Below are positions 25,576-32,445 of a DNA stretch of 64,000 bases, in pieces. The DNA comes from Actinomycetota bacterium. Its GTDB lineage: Bacteria > Actinomycetota > Acidimicrobiia > Acidimicrobiales > Ilumatobacteraceae. Positions within the stretch are counted from its first letter, which is position 1. Every line of letters starts with the position of its first letter. A model generated the notes under the pieces. The model had not been told where the DNA came from and made no database searches. It saw only the letters and a program-made list of their open reading frames with translations. Made by a program: the position numbers and the translations under genes. The stretch is from assembly GCA_016700055.1 (NCBI GenBank), contig CP064997.1, positions 1,674,001 to 1,738,000 of the forward strand. The letters run 5' to 3'.

Positions 25576-26106
25576 GTGGTGGCAGACGCAGCGGACGAAC
25601 CGGTAGAGGTGGTCGACGCCGACGGTCGGGTGGTCGACGTGGTCAGCAGGGCGCGGATGCGCGCCGAACGGCTGCGGCACAGGGCGGTGTTCGTCGCCGT
25701 CGTCTCCCGTGACGGCCGCCTGCTCGTGCACCAGCGCAGCCACGAGAAGGACGTCTGGCCCGGCTGGTGGGACTGCGCCGTCGGTGGGGTGGTCGCCGCC
25801 GGTGAGTCGTGGGAGGACGCGGCCGTGCGTGAGCTGGCCGAGGAGGTCGGTGTGGTCGGGGTTGCCCCGGAGGCGATCGACGGTGGAGTCGTCCGGGGCT
25901 TCGAGGATGCCACCGTCGCCCTCGTCGGACGCTGCTTTCGCGTCGTGCACGACGGGCCGTTCCACTTCGCCGACGGCGAGGTGCTGCAGGCCCACTTCGT
26001 CGACAGCGCCGGTCTCGGGGCACTGCTGCGGCGTGAGCGGTTCCTGCCGGACAGCACGGCGCTGCTGCTGCCGCTCCTGCCCGGCTTTCGCCCACACACC
26101 GGGTGA
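25576..26106 (+). CDS. Nudix hydrolase (isopentenyl-diphosphate isomerase-like subgroup)
   Basis: 176 residues. EVVDADGRVVDVVSRARMR is an N-terminal block typical of the YfcD/IDI-like subgroup, followed by HRAVFVAVVSRDGRLLVHQR, WPGWWDCAVGGVV and the Nudix box ending RELAEEVGV. It probably hydrolyses a nucleoside diphosphate derivative; the substrate is unknown. The start is GTG 25576 after an AGGGAGGGG-like ribosome site. Confidence 0.86.
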   Translation: MVADAADEPVEVVDADGRVVDVVSRARMRAERLRHRAVFVAVVSRDGRLLVHQRSHEKDVWPGWWDCAVGGVVAAGESWEDAAVRELAEEVGVVGVAPEAIDGGVVRGFEDATVALVGRCFRVVHDGPFHFADGEVLQAHFVDSAGLGALLRRERFLPDSTALLLPLLPGFRPHTG

Positions 26107-26146
26107 CGCCGCGCCATCCCGGCCCGGCAGGAACGGGAGGAACCCG

Positions 26147-26413
26147 ATGAGCCTCTACGGCGCGAACCCAGACCAGCTCGAACACCTCGGCACCACCTTG
26201 CAGCGCCAACGCGAGGCCGTCGACGGGATCGTGGCCGCCGTCGGGGGTGTGCTCGGCGGCACCACGTGGATGGGCCCCGCCCGTGACCGGTTCGAGGCCG
26301 AATGGCAGGGCTCGTTCCGCCAGGCGATGAGCCGGCTCACCGAGGCGTTCGACGCAGCCGGGCGCGACTGCGTCGCCCGGGGGCAGGAGCTGCGCAGGGT
26401 GATGGGCGTCTGA
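26147..26413 (+). CDS. WXG100-family (ESAT-6-like) small protein
   Basis: 88 residues, two predicted helices around a W-x-G turn: LEHLGTTLQRQREAVDGIV, then TTWMGPARDRFEAEW (WMG at about residues 42-44), then SRLTEAFDAAGRDCVARG. Size, central WxG and the following GPxxxxFxxxW pattern are those of type VII secretion substrates. No second WXG protein, EccC ATPase or other ESX gene lies in the window, so it is an orphan here. GGGAGG at 26135-26140 is well placed 6 bp before ATG 26147. It stands alone between a Nudix gene and a small operon. Confidence 0.8.
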   Translation: MSLYGANPDQLEHLGTTLQRQREAVDGIVAAVGGVLGGTTWMGPARDRFEAEWQGSFRQAMSRLTEAFDAAGRDCVARGQELRRVMGV

Positions 26414-26480
26414 AGCCAGGTCGCCGGGCAAGGGCCCGTCGGCCGTTTGGGCGGTGGGCCTCGCCGCGTACGCTGGCCCG

Positions 26481-26717
26481 GTGTTGCACGTCGAGTTCAC
26501 GGTGGAACCGTTCGTGGAGGGTCGACCGGGCCAGCACGTGCTTGCCGCGGTGCGGGCCGTCGAGGCCCTCGGCATCGTCGTCGACTTCGGCCCGTTCGGC
26601 TCGTCGTTCGACGTCGCCGTGGCCGACGCCGGCCGCTCCGTGCAGGCGCTCCTCGACGCCTCTTACGCCAACGGCGCGACGCATGTCAGCGTCCACTCCG
26701 CGCTGGTGCCCGGATGA
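26481..26717 (+). CDS. Small protein resembling the MTH1187/YkoF thiamine-binding fold
   Basis: 78 residues with a ferredoxin-like beta-alpha-beta pattern: LHVEFTVEPFVEGRPGQH, VRAVEALGIVVDFGPFGSS, then VQALLDASYANGATHVSVHS. The e-f-x-v-x-P start, the central G-x-x-v-x-x-x-P-f segment and the A-x-x-x-G-a-x-x-v end recall DUF77/YkoF proteins. The similarity is judged by eye. GTG 26481 fits the first strand, while ATG-equivalent 26454 would add nine unrelated residues. The stop overlaps the next gene by ATGA. Confidence 0.55.
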   Translation: MLHVEFTVEPFVEGRPGQHVLAAVRAVEALGIVVDFGPFGSSFDVAVADAGRSVQALLDASYANGATHVSVHSALVPG

Positions 26718-27079
26718 GCCCGAAGTCGGACCATCCCCTGCTCGCCGCGGTCGAGCCCCTGCTCGCGGCCACCGGCAGCACACTCGTACCGGCTGACCAG
26801 CGCGATCCGGCGGACATCCCGCTGCTGTGGGAGGGAGAGGTGGTCGCCGCGGTGCGCCTGCCCGCCCTGCACGGCGCGCTTGACCGGCTGATCGATGCCG
26901 TCGAGCGGGAGCTCGGTGGGAGCCTCCCGGAGCTGAGCCGTGAGCGCAAGCAGCAGGCCATCCGCCTACTCGACGATCGCGGGGCGTTCATCCTTCGCCG
27001 CGCGGTGGAAGACGTGGCCGACGCGATGGGCGTCAGCCGGATCACCGTCTACAACTACCTGAACGCGATCCATCGATGA
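26714..27079 (+). CDS. Helix-turn-helix regulator with YheO/DauR-type C-terminal domain
   Basis: 121 residues. The C-terminal half, LSRERKQQAIRLLDDRGAF, then RRAVEDVADAMGVSRITVYN and YLNAI, matches the HTH that ends YheO/DauR-like regulators. The N-terminal half (about 65 residues, with LLWEGEVVAAVRLP) is too short for the usual PAS domain and may be a reduced ligand-binding domain. Overlaps of 4 bp with both neighbours indicate translational coupling, so it may regulate its own small operon. Confidence 0.7.
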   Translation: MSPKSDHPLLAAVEPLLAATGSTLVPADQRDPADIPLLWEGEVVAAVRLPALHGALDRLIDAVERELGGSLPELSRERKQQAIRLLDDRGAFILRRAVEDVADAMGVSRITVYNYLNAIHR

Positions 27080-27792
27080 GCGGTTTCGACGTGGTGGCGT
27101 TCGACGCCGACGACACCTTGTGGCACTCAGAGGACGGCTTCCGGCGCGGCGAGGAGCGGTTCGTGCAACTCGTCACGCCCTACGCACCCCACGGCGTCGA
27201 CGTGATGGCGGCGCTCACCGCGACGGAGCGGGCGAACCTCGCGGTGTACGGCTACGGCGTGAAGGCGTTCGGGTTGTCGATGATCGAGGCCGCGCTCACG
27301 ATCACCCAGCACGGCGTCCCCTCGTCGGTGGTCGAGGCGCTGCTGGAGACCGCCCGTGACCTGCTGCTCGAGCCCGTTCGCCTGCTCGACGACGTGCCCG
27401 AGGTGCTGGAGGCGGTGGCCGAGGATCATCGGCTGGTGCTGATCACGAAGGGCGACCTCATCCACCAGACGCGCAAGGTCTCGACGAGCGGCCTGCAACA
27501 CCACTTCGCCCACGTCGAGATCGTGCTCGAGAAGGACCCGGCCACGTACGCGCGGGTGATCGGCGAGCTCGGTGTCCGGCCGGAGCGGTTCTGCATGGTC
27601 GGTAACTCGCTGAAGAGCGACTGCCTCCCCGTACTCGCGTTGGGCGGGCACGCCGTGCACGTGCCCTACCCGCTGCTGTGGGAGCTGGAGCACGTCGACA
27701 GAGGCCCGAACGACGGCGATGCGTTCGTCGAGCTGTCGGCGCTGGCCGAACTGCCCGGCTGGCTCAGGGCAACCAGACCTGGTCCAGGCTGA
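27076..27792 (+). CDS. HAD-superfamily hydrolase
   Basis: 238 residues. Motif I is FDADDTLW (Asp 9 nucleophile, Asp 11 acid/base), motif II VLITKGD, motif III Lys in VLEKD, and motif IV VGNSLKSDCLP. A helical cap lies between motifs I and II. This is a small-molecule phosphatase of unknown substrate. It is the last gene of the ATGA-linked trio; its 3' end overlaps the convergent lipoprotein gene by 29 bp. Confidence 0.9.
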   Translation: MSGFDVVAFDADDTLWHSEDGFRRGEERFVQLVTPYAPHGVDVMAALTATERANLAVYGYGVKAFGLSMIEAALTITQHGVPSSVVEALLETARDLLLEPVRLLDDVPEVLEAVAEDHRLVLITKGDLIHQTRKVSTSGLQHHFAHVEIVLEKDPATYARVIGELGVRPERFCMVGNSLKSDCLPVLALGGHAVHVPYPLLWELEHVDRGPNDGDAFVELSALAELPGWLRATRPGPG

Positions 27793-28504
27793 CCACCGCA
27801 CCGCCACTCACGGTGGCCAGGTACGGAAGTGCCGTCAGCACCCAACCGTCGGGGGCGCCCGCCGAAGGCGGCTCTCCGCTCGCGAGCGCGAACAGCTCCT
27901 CACCGTCGATCAGGTAGCTCACGCCCGGGAGGTTGGTCACCGTGACGTACTGGAGCTGGTCGATCCAGGCGGGGAACTCGCCGTGAGGGTCGGCGAGCAC
28001 GTCGTAGTCGTTCATGCACGCGTCGTCACCCGAGCCGAACTGCTCGTAGCACGCCTCGCCGAAGAAGGCCTGGGAGAAGTCCAGGGAGAGCCCTCGTCCG
28101 CCGACGCCCTCCAGCGGTCCGACCAGCTTCGCCCAGTACACCCCGTCGGCCACGTCCGTGCCCAGCGTCTCGCCGCTCTCCTCCAGCCACGCCGGGTCGA
28201 TCGGGTCGGTGCTGCCCCCGCCTTGCGGGTTGACGGCCGGCGGCTCGACCTCGGCCCACAACCGGGTCCGCGAGGTCGTCGTCGGCGCGTCGTCGGTGGT
28301 GGGCGCGCTCACCTCGGTCGTCGAAGCCGGTTCGGTCGTCGAAGCCGGTTCGGTCGTCGGGGGCTCGGTCGTCGGAGATTCGGTCGTTGTCGCCGCCGGC
28401 TCGCTCGCCACCGGGCCGTCGGCGTCGTCGCCACCGCACGCGCCGAGCACGACGAGGGCGAAGAGAGCCGAGATCGAGCGCGCGACGACTTGTGGTCTGT
28501 TCAT
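27764..28504 (-). CDS. Secreted lipoprotein of unknown function with Thr/Pro/Glu repeat linker
   Basis: 246 residues. Signal peptide with lipobox VVLGAC (Cys near residue 23), then an unstructured linker with repeats TTEPASTTEPASTTE, then a domain of about 160 residues with cysteines in GEACYEQFGSGDDACMNDYD and the segments GLSLDFSQAFFGEAC and VSYLIDGEELFALASGEP. Nothing catalytic is recognised. It probably sits on the outer face of the membrane. Confidence 0.75.
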   Translation of the reverse strand: MNRPQVVARSISALFALVVLGACGGDDADGPVASEPAATTTESPTTEPPTTEPASTTEPASTTEVSAPTTDDAPTTTSRTRLWAEVEPPAVNPQGGGSTDPIDPAWLEESGETLGTDVADGVYWAKLVGPLEGVGGRGLSLDFSQAFFGEACYEQFGSGDDACMNDYDVLADPHGEFPAWIDQLQYVTVTNLPGVSYLIDGEELFALASGEPPSAGAPDGWVLTALPYLATVSGGAVVSLDQVWLP

Positions 28505-28549
28505 GGAAGCGATCTTCGCGCCCGACGGACGGCACGGGTCGGCAAGCGC

Positions 28550-29497
28550 TCAGAGCTTGCGCAGCTGCACCTCGGAGACGTGGTGGTCTGCGCCCTTGCG
28601 CAGCACGAGCGATGCCCGTCCGCGGGTGGGCTGGATGTTCTCGCGCAGGTTCTTGCCGTTGATCGCCCGCCAGATGCCCCTCGCCGTCTCCACCGCTTCG
28701 TCGTGGCTGAGATCGGCGTAGAAGCTGAAGAAGCTGGAGGAGTCCTGGAACACGGTCTCGCGCAGCTGTAGGAAACGGTCGACGTACCACCGCTCGATGT
28801 GGTGCTCGTCGGCGTCGATGAAGATCGAGAAGTCGAAGTAGTCGCTGACGAACTCGGTCGAGTCGCCCGGCGACGACGAACCCACCTGCAACACGTTCAG
28901 GCCCTCGATGATGCAGATGTCCGGGCGGCGCACGGTGACCTCGGCATCGGAGACGATGTCGTAGACGACGTGGCTGTAGACGGGAGCCGTCACGCAGTCC
29001 TCGCCGCTCTTCAACCGGCGGAGGAAGTCGAGCAGTCGACGCGTGTCGTAGCTCTCCGGGAAGCCCTTGCGATTCATGATCCCGCGCTCTTCGAGCACGG
29101 CGTTCGGGTACAAGAACCCGTCGGTGGTGACGAGGTCGACCTTCGGGTGGTCGGGCCACCTCGCGAGCAGTGCCTGCAGGATGCGGGCGAACGTGCTCTT
29201 GCCCACCGCGACGCTGCCGGCGATCCCGATGACGTACGGCACCTTCGGCGCCATGGTGCCGAGGAACGTCACCGCGACCTGGTGCAGGTTCTGGGTGGCC
29301 TTGACGTACAGGTTCAGCAGGCGGGTGAGGGGCAGGTAGATCGCGGTGACCTCGTCGAGGTCGACGCGCTCGGCGATGCCCCGCAGCCGATCGAGGTCGT
29401 CGTCTTCCAGGGTCAGCGGCGTGGCCGCGCGGAGTGCCGCCCACTCCTCGCGCAGGAACACCTGGAACCGGCTGTCGCACTCGTGGGCGGCGGGCAC
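28550..29497 (-). CDS. coaA: Pantothenate kinase, type I
   Basis: 315 residues, the normal CoaA size. P-loop [14 protein letters not shown] is near residue 93. [39 protein letters not shown] and the C-terminal [28 protein letters not shown] region follow, broken here only for length. It phosphorylates pantothenate, the first and feedback-controlled step to CoA. The start is ATG-type 29497 (MPAAHECD). It is divergent from the DNA methyltransferase with 37 bp between. Confidence 0.96.
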   Translation of the reverse strand: MPAAHECDSRFQVFLREEWAALRAATPLTLEDDDLDRLRGIAERVDLDEVTAIYLPLTRLLNLYVKATQNLHQVAVTFLGTMAPKVPYVIGIAGSVAVGKSTFARILQALLARWPDHPKVDLVTTDGFLYPNAVLEERGIMNRKGFPESYDTRRLLDFLRRLKSGEDCVTAPVYSHVVYDIVSDAEVTVRRPDICIIEGLNVLQVGSSSPGDSTEFVSDYFDFSIFIDADEHHIERWYVDRFLQLRETVFQDSSSFFSFYADLSHDEAVETARGIWRAINGKNLRENIQPTRGRASLVLRKGADHHVSEVQLRKL

Positions 29498-29534
29498 GGC
29501 GCGAACCCTAGGTCGCGGGTGCTAGAGAGCGCCC

Positions 29535-31046
29535 ATGCCGTCTGAGCCGGGACCGAGCTCGTCCGTCGACGCCGCCGAGCGCCGTCGCCGCCTGGGCGCC
29601 TGGTACACCCCGCCGACGCTCGTCGACCACGTGGTCGCGGCGGCGATCCCGGCTGTCCCTCTCGGGGGCGAGCGGGTGTCCGTGCTGGATCCGGCCTGCG
29701 GCGACGGCAGGTTCTTGCTCAGCGCCGCCCGCCGGGTGCGCTCGCTCGGCGGGGTGCCCGTGCTGGTCGGTGTGGACGTCGACCGGGGTGCGGTGCAGGC
29801 GGCCCGGCGCGCGCTGCGCGGCGAGGACGCGACCGTGTTCCCAGACGACGCCCTCACGCGGCAGTGGGGCCGGCAGCGGTTCGACGTCGTCGTCGGCAAC
29901 CCGCCTTTCTTGTCGCAGCTCGCCGCGGCGACAACCCGCGGCGGCGCGAGCCGGCACGGCGGCGGGCCGTACGCGAATGCCGCGGTCGAGTTCCTGGCGC
30001 TTGCCGCGCGGCTGGCCCGCGAGCGCGGCGGCCGAGTCGGGCTCGTGTTGCCGCTGTCGGTGCTGTCGTCGCGCGACGCGGCACCCGTGCGCCGTGACGT
30101 GCGCAGCCGCGCCGAGCTGCGCTGGCTGTGGTGGTCGCCCTCGCCGGTGTTCGACGCGGCGGTGCGCACTTGCGCGCTCGGGTTCGAGAACGGCGGCGCG
30201 GCGGCGGAAGAGGTGCCGCGTACCGTCGGCCCGGACTTCGCGCCGGCCGACCCGCTGGCCCGCTCGGTGGCGTCGGCCGTGGAGCATTGGGGGAAGTGGG
30301 TCGCGGACGCGCTCGGCGTGCCCCCGCTCGGCGACCTGGCCGAGTGCGGCGAGCTCGTCGACCATGCGGCGCTGAACGCGAACTTCCGCGACGAGTACTA
30401 CGCGTTGACCAAGGCGGTGCGTGAGCGTGAGGGTCCCGACGACGATGCGCCCCGCCTCGTGACTTCCGGGCTGATCGATCCCGGCTCCTGCATGTGGGGC
30501 GAGGTCCCGGTGCGCTTCGCCAAGCGCCAGTTCCTGTGCCCGGTCGTCGATCTGTCACTCCTCGACGAGCGCATGTCGGCCTGGGCGGCGCGCAAGTTGG
30601 TGGGCAAGGTCCTCGTCGCCACGCAGACGCGGGTGCTCGAAGCGGTCGCCGATCCCGCAGGAGCGTGGCTGCCGGGCGTCCCCGTGATCACCGCCGTTCC
30701 CCTGGACGGACAGGACTTGTGGCCGGTCGCCGCGGTGCTCACCTCGCCGGTGGCGAGCGCTTGGGTCGCGGCACGCGGTGCCGGCAGTGGACTTGCCGCC
30801 AGCGCGGTACGCGTGAGCGTGAGCACTCTCGGCCAGCTCCCGTGGCCTGCCGGTGAGCTCGATCGGGCGACGCGGGCCTTGCGCGCTGAATGCGTCGAGG
30901 AGTGTGGGGTCGAGGTGACCCGCGCCTACGGCCTGCAACCCCACGTAGGTGAGGCGGCAGCGGTCGTCTCGTGGTGGACGGCCGAGATCAGGCGCCGGAG
31001 CGCTGCCAGGGAGCGACTGGTGAGACGGCTCCCTCCCCGGCGGTGA
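29535..31046 (+). CDS. N6-adenine DNA methyltransferase (Eco57I/class I MTase type), orphan
   Basis: 503 residues. GAWYTPPTLVDHVV at the N-terminus and SAM-binding motif I VLDPACGDGRFLLSA near residue 50 are followed by VGVDVDRGAVQAAR and the catalytic motif IV NPPF (near residue 121). A long C-terminal region (SGLIDPGSCMWGEVPVRF, STLGQLPWPAGELDR) resembles the target-recognition part of type IIG-like enzymes. No nuclease domain and no restriction, BREX or DISARM partner is in the window. Its last 64 codons lie in copy 1 of the 196-bp direct repeat, and copy 2 preserves the same reading frame 1.4 kb downstream. Confidence 0.87.
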   Translation: MPSEPGPSSSVDAAERRRRLGAWYTPPTLVDHVVAAAIPAVPLGGERVSVLDPACGDGRFLLSAARRVRSLGGVPVLVGVDVDRGAVQAARRALRGEDATVFPDDALTRQWGRQRFDVVVGNPPFLSQLAAATTRGGASRHGGGPYANAAVEFLALAARLARERGGRVGLVLPLSVLSSRDAAPVRRDVRSRAELRWLWWSPSPVFDAAVRTCALGFENGGAAAEEVPRTVGPDFAPADPLARSVASAVEHWGKWVADALGVPPLGDLAECGELVDHAALNANFRDEYYALTKAVREREGPDDDAPRLVTSGLIDPGSCMWGEVPVRFAKRQFLCPVVDLSLLDERMSAWAARKLVGKVLVATQTRVLEAVADPAGAWLPGVPVITAVPLDGQDLWPVAAVLTSPVASAWVAARGAGSGLAASAVRVSVSTLGQLPWPAGELDRATRALRAECVEECGVEVTRAYGLQPHVGEAAAVVSWWTAEIRRRSAARERLVRRLPPRR

Positions 31047-31051
31047 GCACG
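30856..31051 (+). repeat. 196-bp direct repeat, copy 1 (left edge of low-GC insert)
   Basis: Aligned without gaps to 32250-32445 with 6 mismatches in 196 bases by my count. It contains the intact 3' end of the methyltransferase and, on the other strand, the last 20 or so codons of the methionine aminopeptidase frame. Similarity stops sharply at both edges (before AGCTCGATC, after GAGCACG). Confidence 0.92.
30988..31051 (-). pseudogene. Remnant of the map 3' end inside repeat copy 1
   Basis: On the minus strand copy 1 encodes LTAGEGAVSPVAPWQRSGA then TGA, identical to the true C-terminus of methionine aminopeptidase at 32382. The rest of map is absent here. It shows that map once ended inside the methyltransferase gene, or that the donor sequence had this arrangement. 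Confidence 0.8.
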
Positions 31052-31134
31052 GGAACCGCACGGATGCTCTTGCTTCTGCCGCTTGACCGTGTTGGGATAC
31101 GCGCTTGAGTGTCGTAGGAGGGAGGTTGCTTCCG

Positions 31135-31704
31135 ATGTCTTCGAGGCTGCGTTGCTCGAGGTTGGTCGCCGCGACGTCTGTAACGGTTGTGCTTTCCTGC
31201 GCGTCGCAGCCGGACGTCGGAAGTGGCAGAATCTCGGGTCCCCCGGTGACTGTCACGGAGTTGAAGAGGTCCGCCCTGCCCGAAGGACAAGCGTCCGAAG
31301 CGACGGAAGTCCTCATTGATGATCTTGGTTACGAGTATGTGCTGGTGGATCAGATCGTTCGGCCCGGCGAGCGCATCAACTTTCAACATTTCGTCGCAAT
31401 GACCGAGAATGGATTTAGAGTCGGCCCAACTGGTCTTACATACGGAGTCATACCAGAAGTTCCGGAGGGCGAGATTGAGCGCGAGGAGCATGCGGCACCG
31501 GATCTAATTCCGGTGCTTGATCCGAATGGCTCAGATACAGTAATTGGATTCATCCGGAAGCAGGATTACTACCATTCGGTCCGACCGAACGTGGAAGCCA
31601 TTCTTGCTGCGGACGGTGTCACTGCAGTGGGAGTCAGGACTGCGGTGGTCGAGAACCATGTGCTAACGAGTCTGCGGTTTGAGCCCGCGCAGGGAGCTGG
31701 CTGA
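31135..31704 (+). CDS. Predicted lipoprotein, unknown family, in low-GC insert
   Basis: 189 residues. N-terminus MSSRLRCSRLVAATSV with a lipobox-like VVLSC, then a soluble domain: VTVTELKRSALPEGQAS, VLIDDLGYEYVLVDQIV, MTENGFRVGPTGLTYGV, IPVLDPNGSDTVIGFI and VEAILAADGVTAVGV. I recognise no family. GGAGGGAGG at 31117-31125 is a strong ribosome site 9 bp before ATG 31135; TTG 31105 would be less suitable. Base composition is unlike the flanks: 27 of 60 bases in 31381-31440 are G or C. It is followed after one base by the next gene, so the two form an operon. Confidence 0.72.
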   Translation: MSSRLRCSRLVAATSVTVVLSCASQPDVGSGRISGPPVTVTELKRSALPEGQASEATEVLIDDLGYEYVLVDQIVRPGERINFQHFVAMTENGFRVGPTGLTYGVIPEVPEGEIEREEHAAPDLIPVLDPNGSDTVIGFIRKQDYYHSVRPNVEAILAADGVTAVGVRTAVVENHVLTSLRFEPAQGAG

Positions 31705-31705
31705 G

Positions 31706-32218
31706 ATGCGATGGACCTCGAGGTCGACGATTAAGTGTGGCGTCGCACTTCTGTTCGCGATCACTGTCGGTTCGACAGCGAGGGTGCTCGCTGGCGGGCC
31801 AGGCTGGGTCGGGTACGACTGGACCGTGATCGACAACGGCGCGTTTGGCTCTGGTGGTTCGAATGTCTACGGTTACCGATGCCAGCAGGCGGTCAATACC
31901 AACACATATGCACACAATGGCACATCTGTAGCGTCATCCGCATACTGTCCTCCGGGAGGGAGCCCATCGCCCGTCGACGCTGATCGGCTCGTAGCATCCT
32001 TGAGCCTTCGGAGTTATGGCGTTGAATGCGCCTGGGCTTCGGACGTGAATTCCACTACAGCCGATATCTGGGTTAGGGTCTATTGGTCGCCATTATGTTC
32101 GGGCTATGGCCGTACGTCAGTGCACAGGTCTTACTGGTTTAAAGGTGGCTTCTGCGTGCCCGCCGACGACTGCGTCTATGGCTATCAAAGCAAGGTCAGG
32201 GGACCCTTCGCGCCGTGA
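31706..32218 (+). CDS. Secreted cysteine-rich protein, unknown family, in low-GC insert
   Basis: 170 residues. A signal peptide (STIKCGVALLFAITVGS, probable cleavage after TARVLA) leads to a mature domain of about 140 residues rich in Tyr, Trp, Ser and Gly, with six Cys (YRC, YC, VEC, LC, FC, DC) that could make three disulfides. Segments include GWVGYDWTVIDNGAFGSGG and IWVRVYWSPLCSGYG. No enzyme motif is seen. ATG 31706 is two bases after the lipoprotein stop, so translation is coupled. A secreted effector with a membrane partner is one possible reading; a surface or adhesion protein is another. Confidence 0.7.
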   Translation: MRWTSRSTIKCGVALLFAITVGSTARVLAGGPGWVGYDWTVIDNGAFGSGGSNVYGYRCQQAVNTNTYAHNGTSVASSAYCPPGGSPSPVDADRLVASLSLRSYGVECAWASDVNSTTADIWVRVYWSPLCSGYGRTSVHRSYWFKGGFCVPADDCVYGYQSKVRGPFAP

Positions 32219-32249
32219 CGCCGTGACTCCCGCTGCACCTGGCTGACGC

Positions 32250-32445
32250 AGCTCGATCGGGCGGCGCGGGCGTTGCGCGCTGGATGCGTCGAGGAGTGCG
32301 GGGTCGAGGTGACCCGCGCCTACGGCCTGCAACCCCACGTAGGTGAGGCGGCAGCGGTCGTCGCGTGGTGGACGGCCGAGATCAGGCGCCGGAGCGCTGC
32401 CAGGGAGCGACTGGGGAGACGGCTCCCTCCCCGGCGGTGAGCACG
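32250..32445 (+). repeat. 196-bp direct repeat, copy 2 (right edge of low-GC insert)
   Basis: Second copy of 30856-31051, same orientation, 6 mismatches and no gaps. Its minus strand carries the functional C-terminal codons of map. The two copies enclose 1198 bp (31052-32249). Confidence 0.92.
32252..32440 (+). pseudogene. Remnant of the methyltransferase C-terminus in repeat copy 2
   Basis: Encodes the last 62 codons of the methyltransferase (LDRAARALRAGCVEECG through RRLPPRR and stop) with four amino-acid differences from the intact copy (T to A, E to G, S to A, V to G), and no start of its own. It is an uninterrupted frame, so the duplication is recent or the donor gene was functional. 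Confidence 0.8.

Noticed and set aside
30988..31491. A 167-codon minus-strand gene ending in the map tail
   Set aside because: Only the final 20 or so codons match map; the rest is the antisense of the lipoprotein gene in low-GC DNA.
31052..32249. Insertion sequence
   Set aside because: No transposase, no terminal inverted repeats and the flanking duplication (196 bp) is far longer than a transposition target duplication.
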